Origin: an uncultured bacterium
GTDB lineage: Bacteria > Cyanobacteriota > Vampirovibrionia > Gastranaerophilales > Gastranaerophilaceae
Direction of reading: 5' to 3'
Length of the DNA stretch: 64,000 nt
Assembly: GCA_902797965.1 (NCBI GenBank)
Contig: CADBUY010000008.1
Span: 62,001 to 126,000, forward strand
Positions 55,168 through 62,932 of the stretch are shown here, in pieces. How positions within the stretch are numbered: the first letter of the stretch is position 1; each line of letters starts with the position of its first letter. Below the pieces are notes generated by a model. It had not been told where the DNA came from. It did no database searches and saw only the letters and a program-made list of their open reading frames with translations. The position numbers and the translations under genes are program-made.

Positions 55168-55935
55168 ATGAAAATAGGTGTAATAGGTCTTGGTTTAATC
55201 GGAGGATCAATTTTTAAGAATTTGCTTGAGGGAAAAAAACATGATGTTGTCGGAATCTCAAGAAGTGTAAATGAATATAATGTGTCAAAAGATTATAATA
55301 ATTTAAGAGGGTGTGATTTAGTTTTTGTATGCACTCCTATGAATGTAACACTTGATATTTTGGATAAACTTGAAGATTATCTTAATGAAAAAACAATAGT
55401 AACGGATGTTTGTTCTCTAAAAGAATTTGTATCTAAAAAAACATACAGATATAAATTTATTCCGTCACACCCAATGGCAGGAACAGAACATCAAGGATGG
55501 GATTATGCCTTCCCTGACTTATTTGAGGGTGCAACCTGGGCAGTAACTTTAAAAGACGATACAAGCCTTGATGATTTCTCAATTTTAAAATCTGTGATTG
55601 AAGAACTTGGTGCAAATACTGTAATGACAACACCACAGGAACATGATAAAGCCGTTGCTTTAATCTCTCATGCACCAATGTTAATAGCTCAGGCATTGTG
55701 TAAAAATATTGAGAACAACGAACTTGCCCAAAAATTGGCATCTTCAGGCTTTCGTGATACAACGCGGCTTGCAATGTCAAATGTAGAAATGGCAAATGAT
55801 ATGATTGTAATGAACTGCGATAATATAAAAGATGTTGTAATGATGCTTAATTCAAACATAGATAAACTATTCAACTCTGATTACAAAAAAGAGGCTTCTG
55901 AAATAAAAGCATTCAGACAAAATCTTTATCAATAA
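55168..55935 (+). CDS. tyrA: Prephenate dehydrogenase
   Basis: Converts prephenate to 4-hydroxyphenylpyruvate for tyrosine. It is 255 residues with a Rossmann start (KIGVIGLGLIGGSIFK), VFVCTPM, the catalytic histidine region FIPSHPMAGTE and a helical C-terminal domain. No ACT or chorismate mutase domain is attached, so feedback control by tyrosine is not apparent. It is preceded by a G-rich ribosome site. Confidence 0.93.
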   Translation: MKIGVIGLGLIGGSIFKNLLEGKKHDVVGISRSVNEYNVSKDYNNLRGCDLVFVCTPMNVTLDILDKLEDYLNEKTIVTDVCSLKEFVSKKTYRYKFIPSHPMAGTEHQGWDYAFPDLFEGATWAVTLKDDTSLDDFSILKSVIEELGANTVMTTPQEHDKAVALISHAPMLIAQALCKNIENNELAQKLASSGFRDTTRLAMSNVEMANDMIVMNCDNIKDVVMMLNSNIDKLFNSDYKKEASEIKAFRQNLYQ

Positions 55936-55978
55936 TCATTGTTTAATAATAGGATTCTCTTTTTTATATTAATTGACA

Positions 55979-56016
55979 TGTCAATCGTTTGACATATTAA
56001 TATGAAGTCTTATAAT
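55979..56016 (+). promoter_or_regulatory. Sigma-70 promoter with overlapping operator of marR-type gene
   Basis: The -35 TTGACA (55989-55994) and -10 TATAAT (56011-56016) are both perfect, 16 bp apart. TGTCAA-TCGT-TTGACA (55979-55994) is a perfect palindrome covering the -35, and TTGACATGTCAA at 55973-55984 is a second one. MarR-type autorepression at this site is the simplest reading. Confidence 0.7.
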
Positions 56017-56035
56017 TCAACTGTGGGATGAATAC

Positions 56036-56500
56036 ATGAAAGAAATTAAAGCAAATCATTATGTTGATACCGTAATCTATTCCGTAGATATGATTTTGCG
56101 TGTTTTAAAAAGTGAATTAAAACAAAAAATTGATAATTTAAAAATTGGTATAACCGGCGAACAATTTATTGTTTTGGATACCATCTGCTGTTATAAAGAT
56201 ATTTATCAGCAAAAATTATCAGAGATTGTAATGAAAGACAAATCTAATATGACTAGGATTTTGAGGGTACTAGAAGACAAACAGCTTATAAAAAGAGAAG
56301 TTGGTAATGTAAATAACAGGCTGGTTTATTTCTTACGTCCAACGGATAAAGGTAAGAATGTAGTAGAGGACAATATGCCTAAAATTAAAGTGTTTATAAC
56401 TGAAATTTTTGAAAACATTGAAGACGAAGAAATTGAACTTTTGCACAAACTTAGTGGAAAATTCCAAAAAGACTTGTCAAAACTCTATGATAAATTTTGA
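56036..56500 (+). CDS. MarR-family transcriptional regulator
   Basis: A 154-residue winged-helix regulator. The DNA-binding core is LSEIVMKDKSNMTRILRVLE followed by the wing (KREVGNVNNRLVYFLRPTDKG). N- and C-terminal helices form the dimer interface. Ligand and targets are unknown; a perfect palindrome over its own promoter suggests autorepression. Confidence 0.92.
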   Translation: MKEIKANHYVDTVIYSVDMILRVLKSELKQKIDNLKIGITGEQFIVLDTICCYKDIYQQKLSEIVMKDKSNMTRILRVLEDKQLIKREVGNVNNRLVYFLRPTDKGKNVVEDNMPKIKVFITEIFENIEDEEIELLHKLSGKFQKDLSKLYDKF

Positions 56501-56553
56501 TAATTATAATTTTGCATAATTTTCATATTTAATATAAATTTGCCACCCAAAAT

Positions 56554-56585
56554 AAAAAAGGATGTTTTTGAAACATCCTTTTTTT
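56554..56585. terminator. Bidirectional terminator
   Basis: AAAAAGGATGTTT and AAACATCCTTTTT form a long stem with A and T runs at the base, between the convergent marR-type gene and the gene at 56611. Confidence 0.85.
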
Positions 56586-56610
56586 ATATTCTCTCTTAAT
56601 ATCTCGATTG

Positions 56611-57042
56611 TTAACCGTTCAGTCCGTAATTGAAATCTTCTTGAATGTTGCTTGAAAGCATAGATTTTATCGATTCCATATAAGCGTTAACTTCTTCTAA
56701 TTCAGCACTGTCTGTTGTGATTTGTGCGTCTAAAGCTGTTTCCCAAGCTGTTATTTCTGCTAATTGGTCGTTATATTTTGCCGCGATTTTGTCCATTTCT
56801 TCTTCAAAATCAGGGATTTGAGTATAATCTTTATATTTGCCTTGGTAATCTTCGTTTTCATCATACAAAGCTCTGTAAAATTGTCTGATTTCTTCTTCAT
56901 CTTGAGCTTTAATTGAATTAGAATCAGCTTGTTGGTAAGCAGCGAGTGTTTTCTGGCTCTGAAACTCTGAAATCTCAACAGCAAGAGCATTCTTTCTCAT
57001 TGTGTATGTTAATAATGTTTCGTGTAAATTTGCGATTGCCAT
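56611..57042 (-). CDS. Hypothetical helical protein
   Basis: A 143-residue acidic protein, almost wholly helical (MAIANLHETLLTYTMRKNAL..., then long Glu/Gln/Ala-rich helices) with a final FNYGLNG. No signal peptide or membrane helix. I do not recognise it; from memory similar MAIANLHETL-type proteins may recur in this lineage, but that is unverified. It stands alone with its own terminator. A structural or secretion-related role is only a guess. Confidence 0.65.
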   Translation of the reverse strand: MAIANLHETLLTYTMRKNALAVEISEFQSQKTLAAYQQADSNSIKAQDEEEIRQFYRALYDENEDYQGKYKDYTQIPDFEEEMDKIAAKYNDQLAEITAWETALDAQITTDSAELEEVNAYMESIKSMLSSNIQEDFNYGLNG

Positions 57043-57151
57043 TTCTGTTCACCATCATTTTTAAATCTTACATATATATAAAGTATGTAAAAAATATCAA
57101 ATTTCACAAAGCATTATTTTTGTTACAAATGTTTACAATGAAATATTTGTT

Positions 57152-58339
57152 CTATTTACTAAGCCATTCATCAACTCTATTTGCAATTGTATCAAAGCCG
57201 TCTTGTGTTCCGAGGTCTTTTGGTTCAATATTTTTTGAATAATATAACACCGGAACTTGTTCTCGCGTGTGATCAGTTCCCGGAACTGTCGGATCACAGC
57301 CATGATCTGCTGTAATGATTAATAAATCATCTTCTGTAATTAGCGGAAGAATTTTATCCAGATATTCGTCAACTTCTTCTATTGCTTTACCATAGCCTTT
57401 TGCATCATTTCTGTGACCAAAGAGCATATCTGTATCAACAAGATTTGTAAAAATTATTTCTTTAGATTCATCAGTAATATTTATGTTTTGATATTTAATA
57501 CTGTTTAAATCAAGAGTTCCCTCGATTGCTTTTATTGTTAATTCCAAGCCTTCTTTATTTGAGCCTGTATGAATTGCGTGTGTTATTCCGGCTTTAGAGA
57601 AAATGTCCTCAATTTTTCCAATACCGATAACTTTAATGCCAGTTTTTTTATACTTATCCAGAATGGTATCTTTAGGAGGAGCCATAGAATAATCTCTTCT
57701 GTCTTTAGAAATTCTCGTTGGCTTTCCGTCAATAATTTTATATGGTCTTGCAATTACTCTTGCAACATTGTAATTGCCATCATCAAGTAATTTTCTTGCA
57801 ATTCTGCACCACTCATACAATGTTTCAAGTGGTATCAAATCAGTATCAAGTGCAATTTGGAACACGCTGTCAGCTGATGTATAAACAATCGGGAATTTGG
57901 TTTTGTGGTGTTCATCATTTAATTGTTCAATAATAGCTGTTCCGCTAGCCGGAATATTCGCTAAAACTCCGCCGCAGTTTGTTTCCTTAATAAATTTGTC
58001 AATAAGCTCCTGAGGAAAACCTTGAGGAAATGTAGCGAAAGGTTTTTCTGAAATCAAACCTGCAATTTCCCAGTGACCTGTTGTCGTGTCTTTTCCTTTT
58101 GATTTTTCTCTTAAAATTCCATATTGTCCAATAGGAGTTGAAGTCTTTGCAATTCCGTCATAATCACCTAAGTTGCCAAGACCCAGCGCTTCCATAACAG
58201 GAACATCAAGTCCGTTATTAAAGCGGCAAACATTTTTTAATGTATTGCATTCTGCAATGTCACCAAAATCTGCATGGTCAGGCAAAGCACCGCAGCCCAT
58301 TGAATCAATTACAACAATAATTGCACGTCTTTTTCCCAT
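57152..58339 (-). CDS. deoB: Phosphopentomutase
   Basis: Interconverts ribose or deoxyribose 1- and 5-phosphates in nucleoside salvage. It is 395 residues, an alkaline-phosphatase-fold metalloenzyme. The N-terminal metal site is IVVIDSMGCGALPD; DTTTGHWEIAG and the C-terminal LIITADHGCDPT and DHTREQVP carry further metal ligands. Cytosolic. No other nucleoside catabolism gene is adjacent. Confidence 0.96.
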   Translation of the reverse strand: MGKRRAIIVVIDSMGCGALPDHADFGDIAECNTLKNVCRFNNGLDVPVMEALGLGNLGDYDGIAKTSTPIGQYGILREKSKGKDTTTGHWEIAGLISEKPFATFPQGFPQELIDKFIKETNCGGVLANIPASGTAIIEQLNDEHHKTKFPIVYTSADSVFQIALDTDLIPLETLYEWCRIARKLLDDGNYNVARVIARPYKIIDGKPTRISKDRRDYSMAPPKDTILDKYKKTGIKVIGIGKIEDIFSKAGITHAIHTGSNKEGLELTIKAIEGTLDLNSIKYQNINITDESKEIIFTNLVDTDMLFGHRNDAKGYGKAIEEVDEYLDKILPLITEDDLLIITADHGCDPTVPGTDHTREQVPVLYYSKNIEPKDLGTQDGFDTIANRVDEWLSK

Positions 58340-58454
58340 ATTTAATCCTCCTAATGTAAAAATTATACCATAATTCCGTTGATAAAAATAAAAACTGTAT
58401 AATTTTAAAAATGTTCATGCTAACATAAATCTATAAATTTATAGGAGAAAAATT

Positions 58455-59117
58455 ATGCAAGCAAGACGTGCTGCAAGAGAACTTGCACTTATATTATTTT
58501 CACAATTTGAAAAAGAAATTACAAATTATTCTAAAAAAGATTTTGAAGAAATTATGGTTAAATCTGTCAGAATTTTATCAAATTCTGCAATGGAAGATTT
58601 GAATTTAACCGTAGGTTCATTAATTGATATAAAAGAATCATTGGATACTTATGAGGCAGAACACGAGTCAAACTTATCACGCCCAATGGGTGCAAAAAAT
58701 AAGCCTGTTCAAATCCCAATGACTGATGAGATGATAAGTAAAGTTGACACTATGCTTGATGTTGCAGAAAAAGCTATTCTGGCATTGGAGATTGCAGAAT
58801 TTACTACTTTAGAAAATCAATCAGAAGTAAAAAATTATACTGTAGAGATAGCAGAAGCATTTAAGTCTAATCATAAAGCTATAGATGAGCAAATTCAAAA
58901 ATATTCAAACGGTTGGGATATTTCTCGCCTTGTAAAGATTGATAAGGATATTTTAAGAATAGCAATAACCGAACTTTTGTATACAAAAGGAGCTCCTGTA
59001 AAAGTTATCGTTGATGAAGCAGTTGAACTTGCAAAAAAATATTCAACAGAAGATTCTTCATCTTTTGTAAACGGTATATTGGCAAAAGTTATCGTAGAAA
59101 ATGGCTTAAAGGGGTAG
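58455..59117 (+). CDS. nusB: Transcription antitermination factor NusB
   Basis: An RNA-binding factor for rRNA antitermination. The start QARRAARELALILFSQFEKE and the C-terminal WDISRLVKIDKDILRIAITE and VDEAVELAKKYSTEDSSSFV are typical. At 220 residues it is longer than the usual 130-150, with an insertion in the middle (about 45-120), as in cyanobacterial relatives. It is followed by ftsY after a 104-bp gap holding a CCCTCT/AGAGGG hairpin. Confidence 0.9.
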   Translation: MQARRAARELALILFSQFEKEITNYSKKDFEEIMVKSVRILSNSAMEDLNLTVGSLIDIKESLDTYEAEHESNLSRPMGAKNKPVQIPMTDEMISKVDTMLDVAEKAILALEIAEFTTLENQSEVKNYTVEIAEAFKSNHKAIDEQIQKYSNGWDISRLVKIDKDILRIAITELLYTKGAPVKVIVDEAVELAKKYSTEDSSSFVNGILAKVIVENGLKG

Positions 59118-59221
59118 GAGTAAAGGGGTAAATATAACAAAAATATCCCTCTCAGAGGGGAATGGCGAAACCTCTTGTTTAACATTAGCAAAATATAGAG
59201 TTTTATGTGGGGGTTCTTTTT

Positions 59222-60124
59222 ATGTTCAACTTTTTTGACAAATTAAAAAATACAGTTACAAAGACTGCACAGGCTCTGGTTGGGAATGTTGTAGATACAG
59301 TATCTGATGAAGAAGAATTTTCGGAATTTGTTCTTGATGATATGGAAGATTTGCTTATCAGTGCTGATTTGGGTGTTGATTATGCAGCAGAGTTAGTTGA
59401 CAAATTACGTGGTCAGAATAAGATTAAACCCTCTCAGGTTAAAGAATTTTTACAAAATGAGTTTGAGAAAATATTAGAAACAACAGGATGTTCAGAACTA
59501 AATTACAAAGAAAATGAGTTGAACATTTATTTTATAACAGGTGTCAATGGTGCAGGAAAAACAACGTTAATCGGTAAATTAGCATATAAATTTAAAGAGA
59601 ATGGGAAGCGTGTTTTGATTGCTGCCGGTGATACATTCAGAGCAGCTGCTGAAGAACAGGTTGATATTTGGTCAAAACGTTCGGGTGCTGACATTGTAAG
59701 ACGAGATAAGGCAGACCCCGCTTCCGTTGTATATGAAGCTATCCAAAAAGGATTAAAGGAAAAATATGATGTTATTCTTGTTGATACCGCTGGCAGGCTT
59801 CAAAACAAATATAATTTGATGGAAGAATTAACAAAAATAAAAAATGTTATTGATAAAAATGCAGCGGAATACTTGAGAGAAAGTATTTTGGTAATTGATG
59901 CAAATACCGGTCAAAACGGATTACAGCAAGCAAAAGTTTTTAAAGAATGTGTGAATTTGTCTTCTGTCGCATTAACAAAACTTGACGGTTCAGCGAAAGG
60001 TGCAATAGTTCTTGCTATTGCAAAAGAACTGGGACTTCCGGTTAAACTTGTCGGTGTCGGCGAAAAAATGGAAGACCTTAAAGATTTTAACTCTAAAGAG
60101 TTTATCAATGCACTGTTTGAGTAA
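59222..60124 (+). CDS. ftsY: Signal recognition particle receptor FtsY
   Basis: The membrane-associated GTPase that docks SRP-ribosome complexes. The NG domain is complete: GVNGAGKTTLIGKLAYKF (G1), AGDTFRAAAEEQ, DTAGRLQN (G3), TKLDGSAKGA (G4) and VGVGEKMEDL (G5). The acidic A domain is very short, as in many Gram-positives and cyanobacteria. I place the start at the ATG at 59222 (MFNFFDKLKN), an amphipathic membrane-binding helix with GGGGG upstream; an ATG at 59207 is an alternative. It works with the SRP RNA at 31146. Confidence 0.94.
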   Translation: MFNFFDKLKNTVTKTAQALVGNVVDTVSDEEEFSEFVLDDMEDLLISADLGVDYAAELVDKLRGQNKIKPSQVKEFLQNEFEKILETTGCSELNYKENELNIYFITGVNGAGKTTLIGKLAYKFKENGKRVLIAAGDTFRAAAEEQVDIWSKRSGADIVRRDKADPASVVYEAIQKGLKEKYDVILVDTAGRLQNKYNLMEELTKIKNVIDKNAAEYLRESILVIDANTGQNGLQQAKVFKECVNLSSVALTKLDGSAKGAIVLAIAKELGLPVKLVGVGEKMEDLKDFNSKEFINALFE

Positions 60125-60138
60125 TGTTTATAAAGACG

Positions 60139-60731
60139 CATCAAAATATGTATTTTGGTGTAAATAATTCTAATATCTTTTTTTACTTCATTTTCTTCTT
60201 CTCTTTATTTCGGGTGTAAAGCGGATTGTCGGCAGAGTGCGAAGTTTGTTTGCGTAAGCAAACAACGTAGGCACGTTTAATGCCGACAACCAAGCAAGAG
60301 AAGAAGAAATCGAAGCAAAAGAAGAAGAGAAACACCGGACTGAATTGATAACCACAACACACTTCGTGTGTAAAGATTAAATGGCCGGTTTGGCTAAAGC
60401 CAAATCTAACTGCGTAGCTTTTACTACTTTGAAATGTTTGGGGTTCGGGGTTCAACGTAATGAGCAAACAATGTAGGTAAGCGACAACAAAGAGAGTGCT
60501 GTCTGAGGAACTGGCGGGTTGTAAATTCACTGATTATTTTTAGTAGAAAAGAAATATTTTAAGGAAAGAATTTACCCCGAAAGTTCCGAGTTCACTCGAT
60601 TAGGCTGAACCGTACAATTGTTTAGCGAATGAAGTTATAAACCCGAGAGTTTCTTTCTCCACTTTCTTTGCGGTCAAAGAAAGTGGATATAAAAAGATTA
60701 TAACTACTACACCAAAATATACATTTTGATG
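60139..60731. repeat. Non-coding element with 24-bp inverted terminal repeats
   Basis: 60139-60162 and 60708-60731 are inverted repeats identical at 22 of 24 positions (core CAAAAT...ATTTTGGTG). Inside is a nested hairpin: 60192-60203 with 60298-60309 (12 bp), 60226-60234 with 60281-60289 (9 bp) and 60248-60253 with 60258-60263 (6 bp). A 12-bp stem CCACTTTCTTTG/CAAAGAAAGTGG lies at 60659-60686. No plausible gene is inside. It looks like a miniature non-autonomous element or a remnant. Parts of it match copy A at 52829-53092. Confidence 0.55.
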
Positions 60732-60743
60732 GGTTTGATGTCA

Positions 60744-61040
60744 TTATATATAGCGCATAATTTTGGACATCAGATATTCTTTCTTCCTCATACCGCTAAA
60801 ACGTTCAACTTCTTCACCATTTTTTAAAATTAAAAAAGTAGGAAATGAGTTAATATTATACTTTGCGGCAATCATAGGTTCACTATCGGCATCAATTTGC
60901 CCAATCCAAATTTTATTCATTTGTTCAAGTTCAGGCTGCTGCTTTTTACAATAACCACACCAAGATGTGCGAAATTCTATCAGTTTTACACCATTTTGAG
61001 TCTTTTCATTAAAATTTTCATTGTTTAATTCTGTCAACAT
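60744..61040 (-). CDS. Thioredoxin-family protein
   Basis: A 98-residue thioredoxin fold with active site WCGYC near residues 27-31, the cis-proline in NSFPTFLILKNG and the usual end. No signal peptide, so it is cytosolic. The CGYC active site differs from the CGPC of housekeeping thioredoxin and suggests a specialised reductase. The start is preceded by GGAGG. Confidence 0.9.
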   Translation of the reverse strand: MLTELNNENFNEKTQNGVKLIEFRTSWCGYCKKQQPELEQMNKIWIGQIDADSEPMIAAKYNINSFPTFLILKNGEEVERFSGMRKKEYLMSKIMRYI

Positions 61041-61098
61041 ATAATATCCTCCAACTTAAGAGTAATATTTATATGTCTACTACAAAATGCCCAAACGG

Positions 61099-62076
61099 CT
61101 ATACTCGCTTGATAATCTTTATTCCGTTAACAGTATAAAAATCCTGTATTTTTTTTAGATACGGCTGCATCAATTTGTTTATTTCAGCAATTCTTCTTTG
61201 CAAATTTCTTATTTCACCCTGATAAAATTCTATCTTTGATGGAGCTTTACTGATATAGTTTTCTATAAATTCTATTCTGCTTTTATAATCTTCAATGCGT
61301 GATTTTATATTGCTTACTGCTATTTGATTTCTTTCTGCATAATAGTTTACCTTGTTAATCTCATCAGGATTTTTTTTCTGTTTATCCTGTAATAATTTTT
61401 GTTTGTATTGCCAATTGCTTAAAACCTGTTCTTTCTTTTTCAGAGTTTGTTCAGCCACAATAAGTTTATTCTGCTTAATTTCCAGATCTTTATGATATTC
61501 GGGAATATTTGCTTCTATCTCCTGTATACGTTTCTGTCTCACTCTTAGTTTATTTTCCGCTTCAAGTTTTTCGGCTCTTAAATCCGAACTTTCATCAACC
61601 ATTTTTAAACAGAGATCTGTAATTCTCTGCTTAATTTTTGAAAGGTTAACAATATGATGATTTCCTCTGCTTAACCCGTCATTTTCAAGTCTTTGGTAAT
61701 ATTCGCTTATATTCCTGAATCCCTTGTTAATCTGCTCTTGTTCAATATCCATAAAAACTCTAACTTCAGGAAATGCCGGTTCTACATCATAAACAATGTA
61801 ATCGTGATTTTGTTTGATTGCGTCATTAACAACTTCTGTCGGATCCGTAACATATATTCTGTAAGTACGATTGTCATGAATTTTTCCGATGGTTTCTTCA
61901 ATGTTTGCTGTTGGGTAAGAGTGTTTTTTGACAAATTCACTTAACCCTCTTGTTTCGCCAAAACTAGATGTGCCGAACGGGCAATCTGAAACAGTTCTTG
62001 CTTTACCCTCCGAATTACAGGATAAATATCTGGTCTTCCCTTTAAAAGATATGCTTCTAATAGTTGCAGAATTCAT
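61099..62076 (-). CDS. Coiled-coil protein with N-terminal SFKGK tag
   Basis: A 325-residue protein. SFKGK stands at residues 10-14 (F11), matching the tag of five other proteins. Residues about 40-140 form a globular part with no family I know. The rest is a long charged coiled coil (KRIQEIEANIPEYHKDLEIK and onward). The ATG at 62076 with GGAGG close upstream gives this start; the longer frame from a TTG at 62139 is less likely. No signal peptide or membrane helix. Function unknown. Confidence 0.68.
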   Translation of the reverse strand: MNSATIRSISFKGKTRYLSCNSEGKARTVSDCPFGTSSFGETRGLSEFVKKHSYPTANIEETIGKIHDNRTYRIYVTDPTEVVNDAIKQNHDYIVYDVEPAFPEVRVFMDIEQEQINKGFRNISEYYQRLENDGLSRGNHHIVNLSKIKQRITDLCLKMVDESSDLRAEKLEAENKLRVRQKRIQEIEANIPEYHKDLEIKQNKLIVAEQTLKKKEQVLSNWQYKQKLLQDKQKKNPDEINKVNYYAERNQIAVSNIKSRIEDYKSRIEFIENYISKAPSKIEFYQGEIRNLQRRIAEINKLMQPYLKKIQDFYTVNGIKIIKRV

Positions 62077-62233
62077 AAACCTCCGTCTGATGATTGTTGT
62101 AACAAATAATTTTTGCTGGTGATATGTAAAATCTTGCACTTATGATAAACTAAAATTTTCATTTTTGCATTATTTAGTTAAGAAATATTAAGAACTATAT
62201 ATTTTTAAAAGTTTTTTATGCTAAAATTCTTTT

Positions 62234-62608
62234 GTGAAAAGAATATTGAGAGTTATAGTTTTATTTTTATTATTTTGCCTCACACTTATCCCGAGCGAAG
62301 CTATTTGTGTGTCATCTTTGGTACGGAATATTCCGTCACAAGATTATATAGTAACTCAAAAGCATGCCGAGATAACTCTCGTTCAGGGCGAAGAAGATTA
62401 TTATGTAGTTTATGAAAATAACTCCAGAACAGAGGTTACAAACTCTAACAAGAATAATGATTCGACTTTAATATTTGGCGAAGATGCTATAACAGAAGAT
62501 AATTTATTGAAGCATTACGTTTTCAGTAAAGACAGATTAGAAAAGAATCGTGCGTATCATAAAATATCCCCGACATTAAAAAACACGATTAATACAAGAG
62601 CTCCGTAA
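62234..62608 (+). CDS. Small exported protein with signal peptide
   Basis: A 124-residue protein starting at GTG. The first 23 residues (KRILRVIVLFLLFCLTLIPS...) are a Sec signal with probable cleavage after PSEA. The mature part is polar with no family I recognise. It probably goes to the periplasm or outside. Weak ribosome site. It may belong to the same transcript as the OadG-like gene, 75 bp downstream. Confidence 0.6.
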   Translation: MKRILRVIVLFLLFCLTLIPSEAICVSSLVRNIPSQDYIVTQKHAEITLVQGEEDYYVVYENNSRTEVTNSNKNNDSTLIFGEDAITEDNLLKHYVFSKDRLEKNRAYHKISPTLKNTINTRAP

Positions 62609-62683
62609 AATTTATCTGCAAACTATAGAGAGAATGGTGCAATATGTTGCGCCTATTTTGTATTGAAATTTTTAGGAGAAAAG

Positions 62684-62932
62684 ATGAATATAGTACTTTT
62701 AAAAGAAGGTTGCTATGTAATGGTAATCGGTATGGGAACTGTATTTATATTTCTTGTATTAATGATTTTTGCCATGAATACTATGTCAAAATTAATACAA
62801 TGGATAAATAAATATGTTCCTGAAGAAGTTGTTGAATTAAAAAATAACAAAAAAAATAAAGAAAAAGATAATGATGCAGAAATAGCACTGGCTATAGCAG
62901 CAGCAATTCATAACGGAGGGAAAAAATGTTAG
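62684..62932 (+). CDS. OadG-like small membrane subunit
   Basis: An 82-residue single-pass membrane protein. A helix at about 10-35 (VMVIGMGTVFIFLVLMIFAM) is followed by a charged stretch and a C-terminal AEIALAIAAAIHNGGKK motif. This is the pattern of the gamma subunit of sodium-pumping decarboxylases. The ATG has AGGAGA 7 bp upstream. It overlaps the ion transporter gene by 7 bp, so the two are co-translated. Whether alpha and beta subunits follow elsewhere is not visible. Confidence 0.75.
   Translation: MNIVLLKEGCYVMVIGMGTVFIFLVLMIFAMNTMSKLIQWINKYVPEEVVELKNNKKNKEKDNDAEIALAIAAAIHNGGKKC

Noticed and set aside
60183..60530. 115-codon frame on the minus strand
   Set aside because: It runs through the nested hairpins of the inverted-repeat element; composition is that of the repeat, with no ribosome site.
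60125..60743. tmRNA, RNase P RNA or 6S RNA
   Set aside because: I looked for the conserved cores of these RNAs and did not find them; only generic stems are present.
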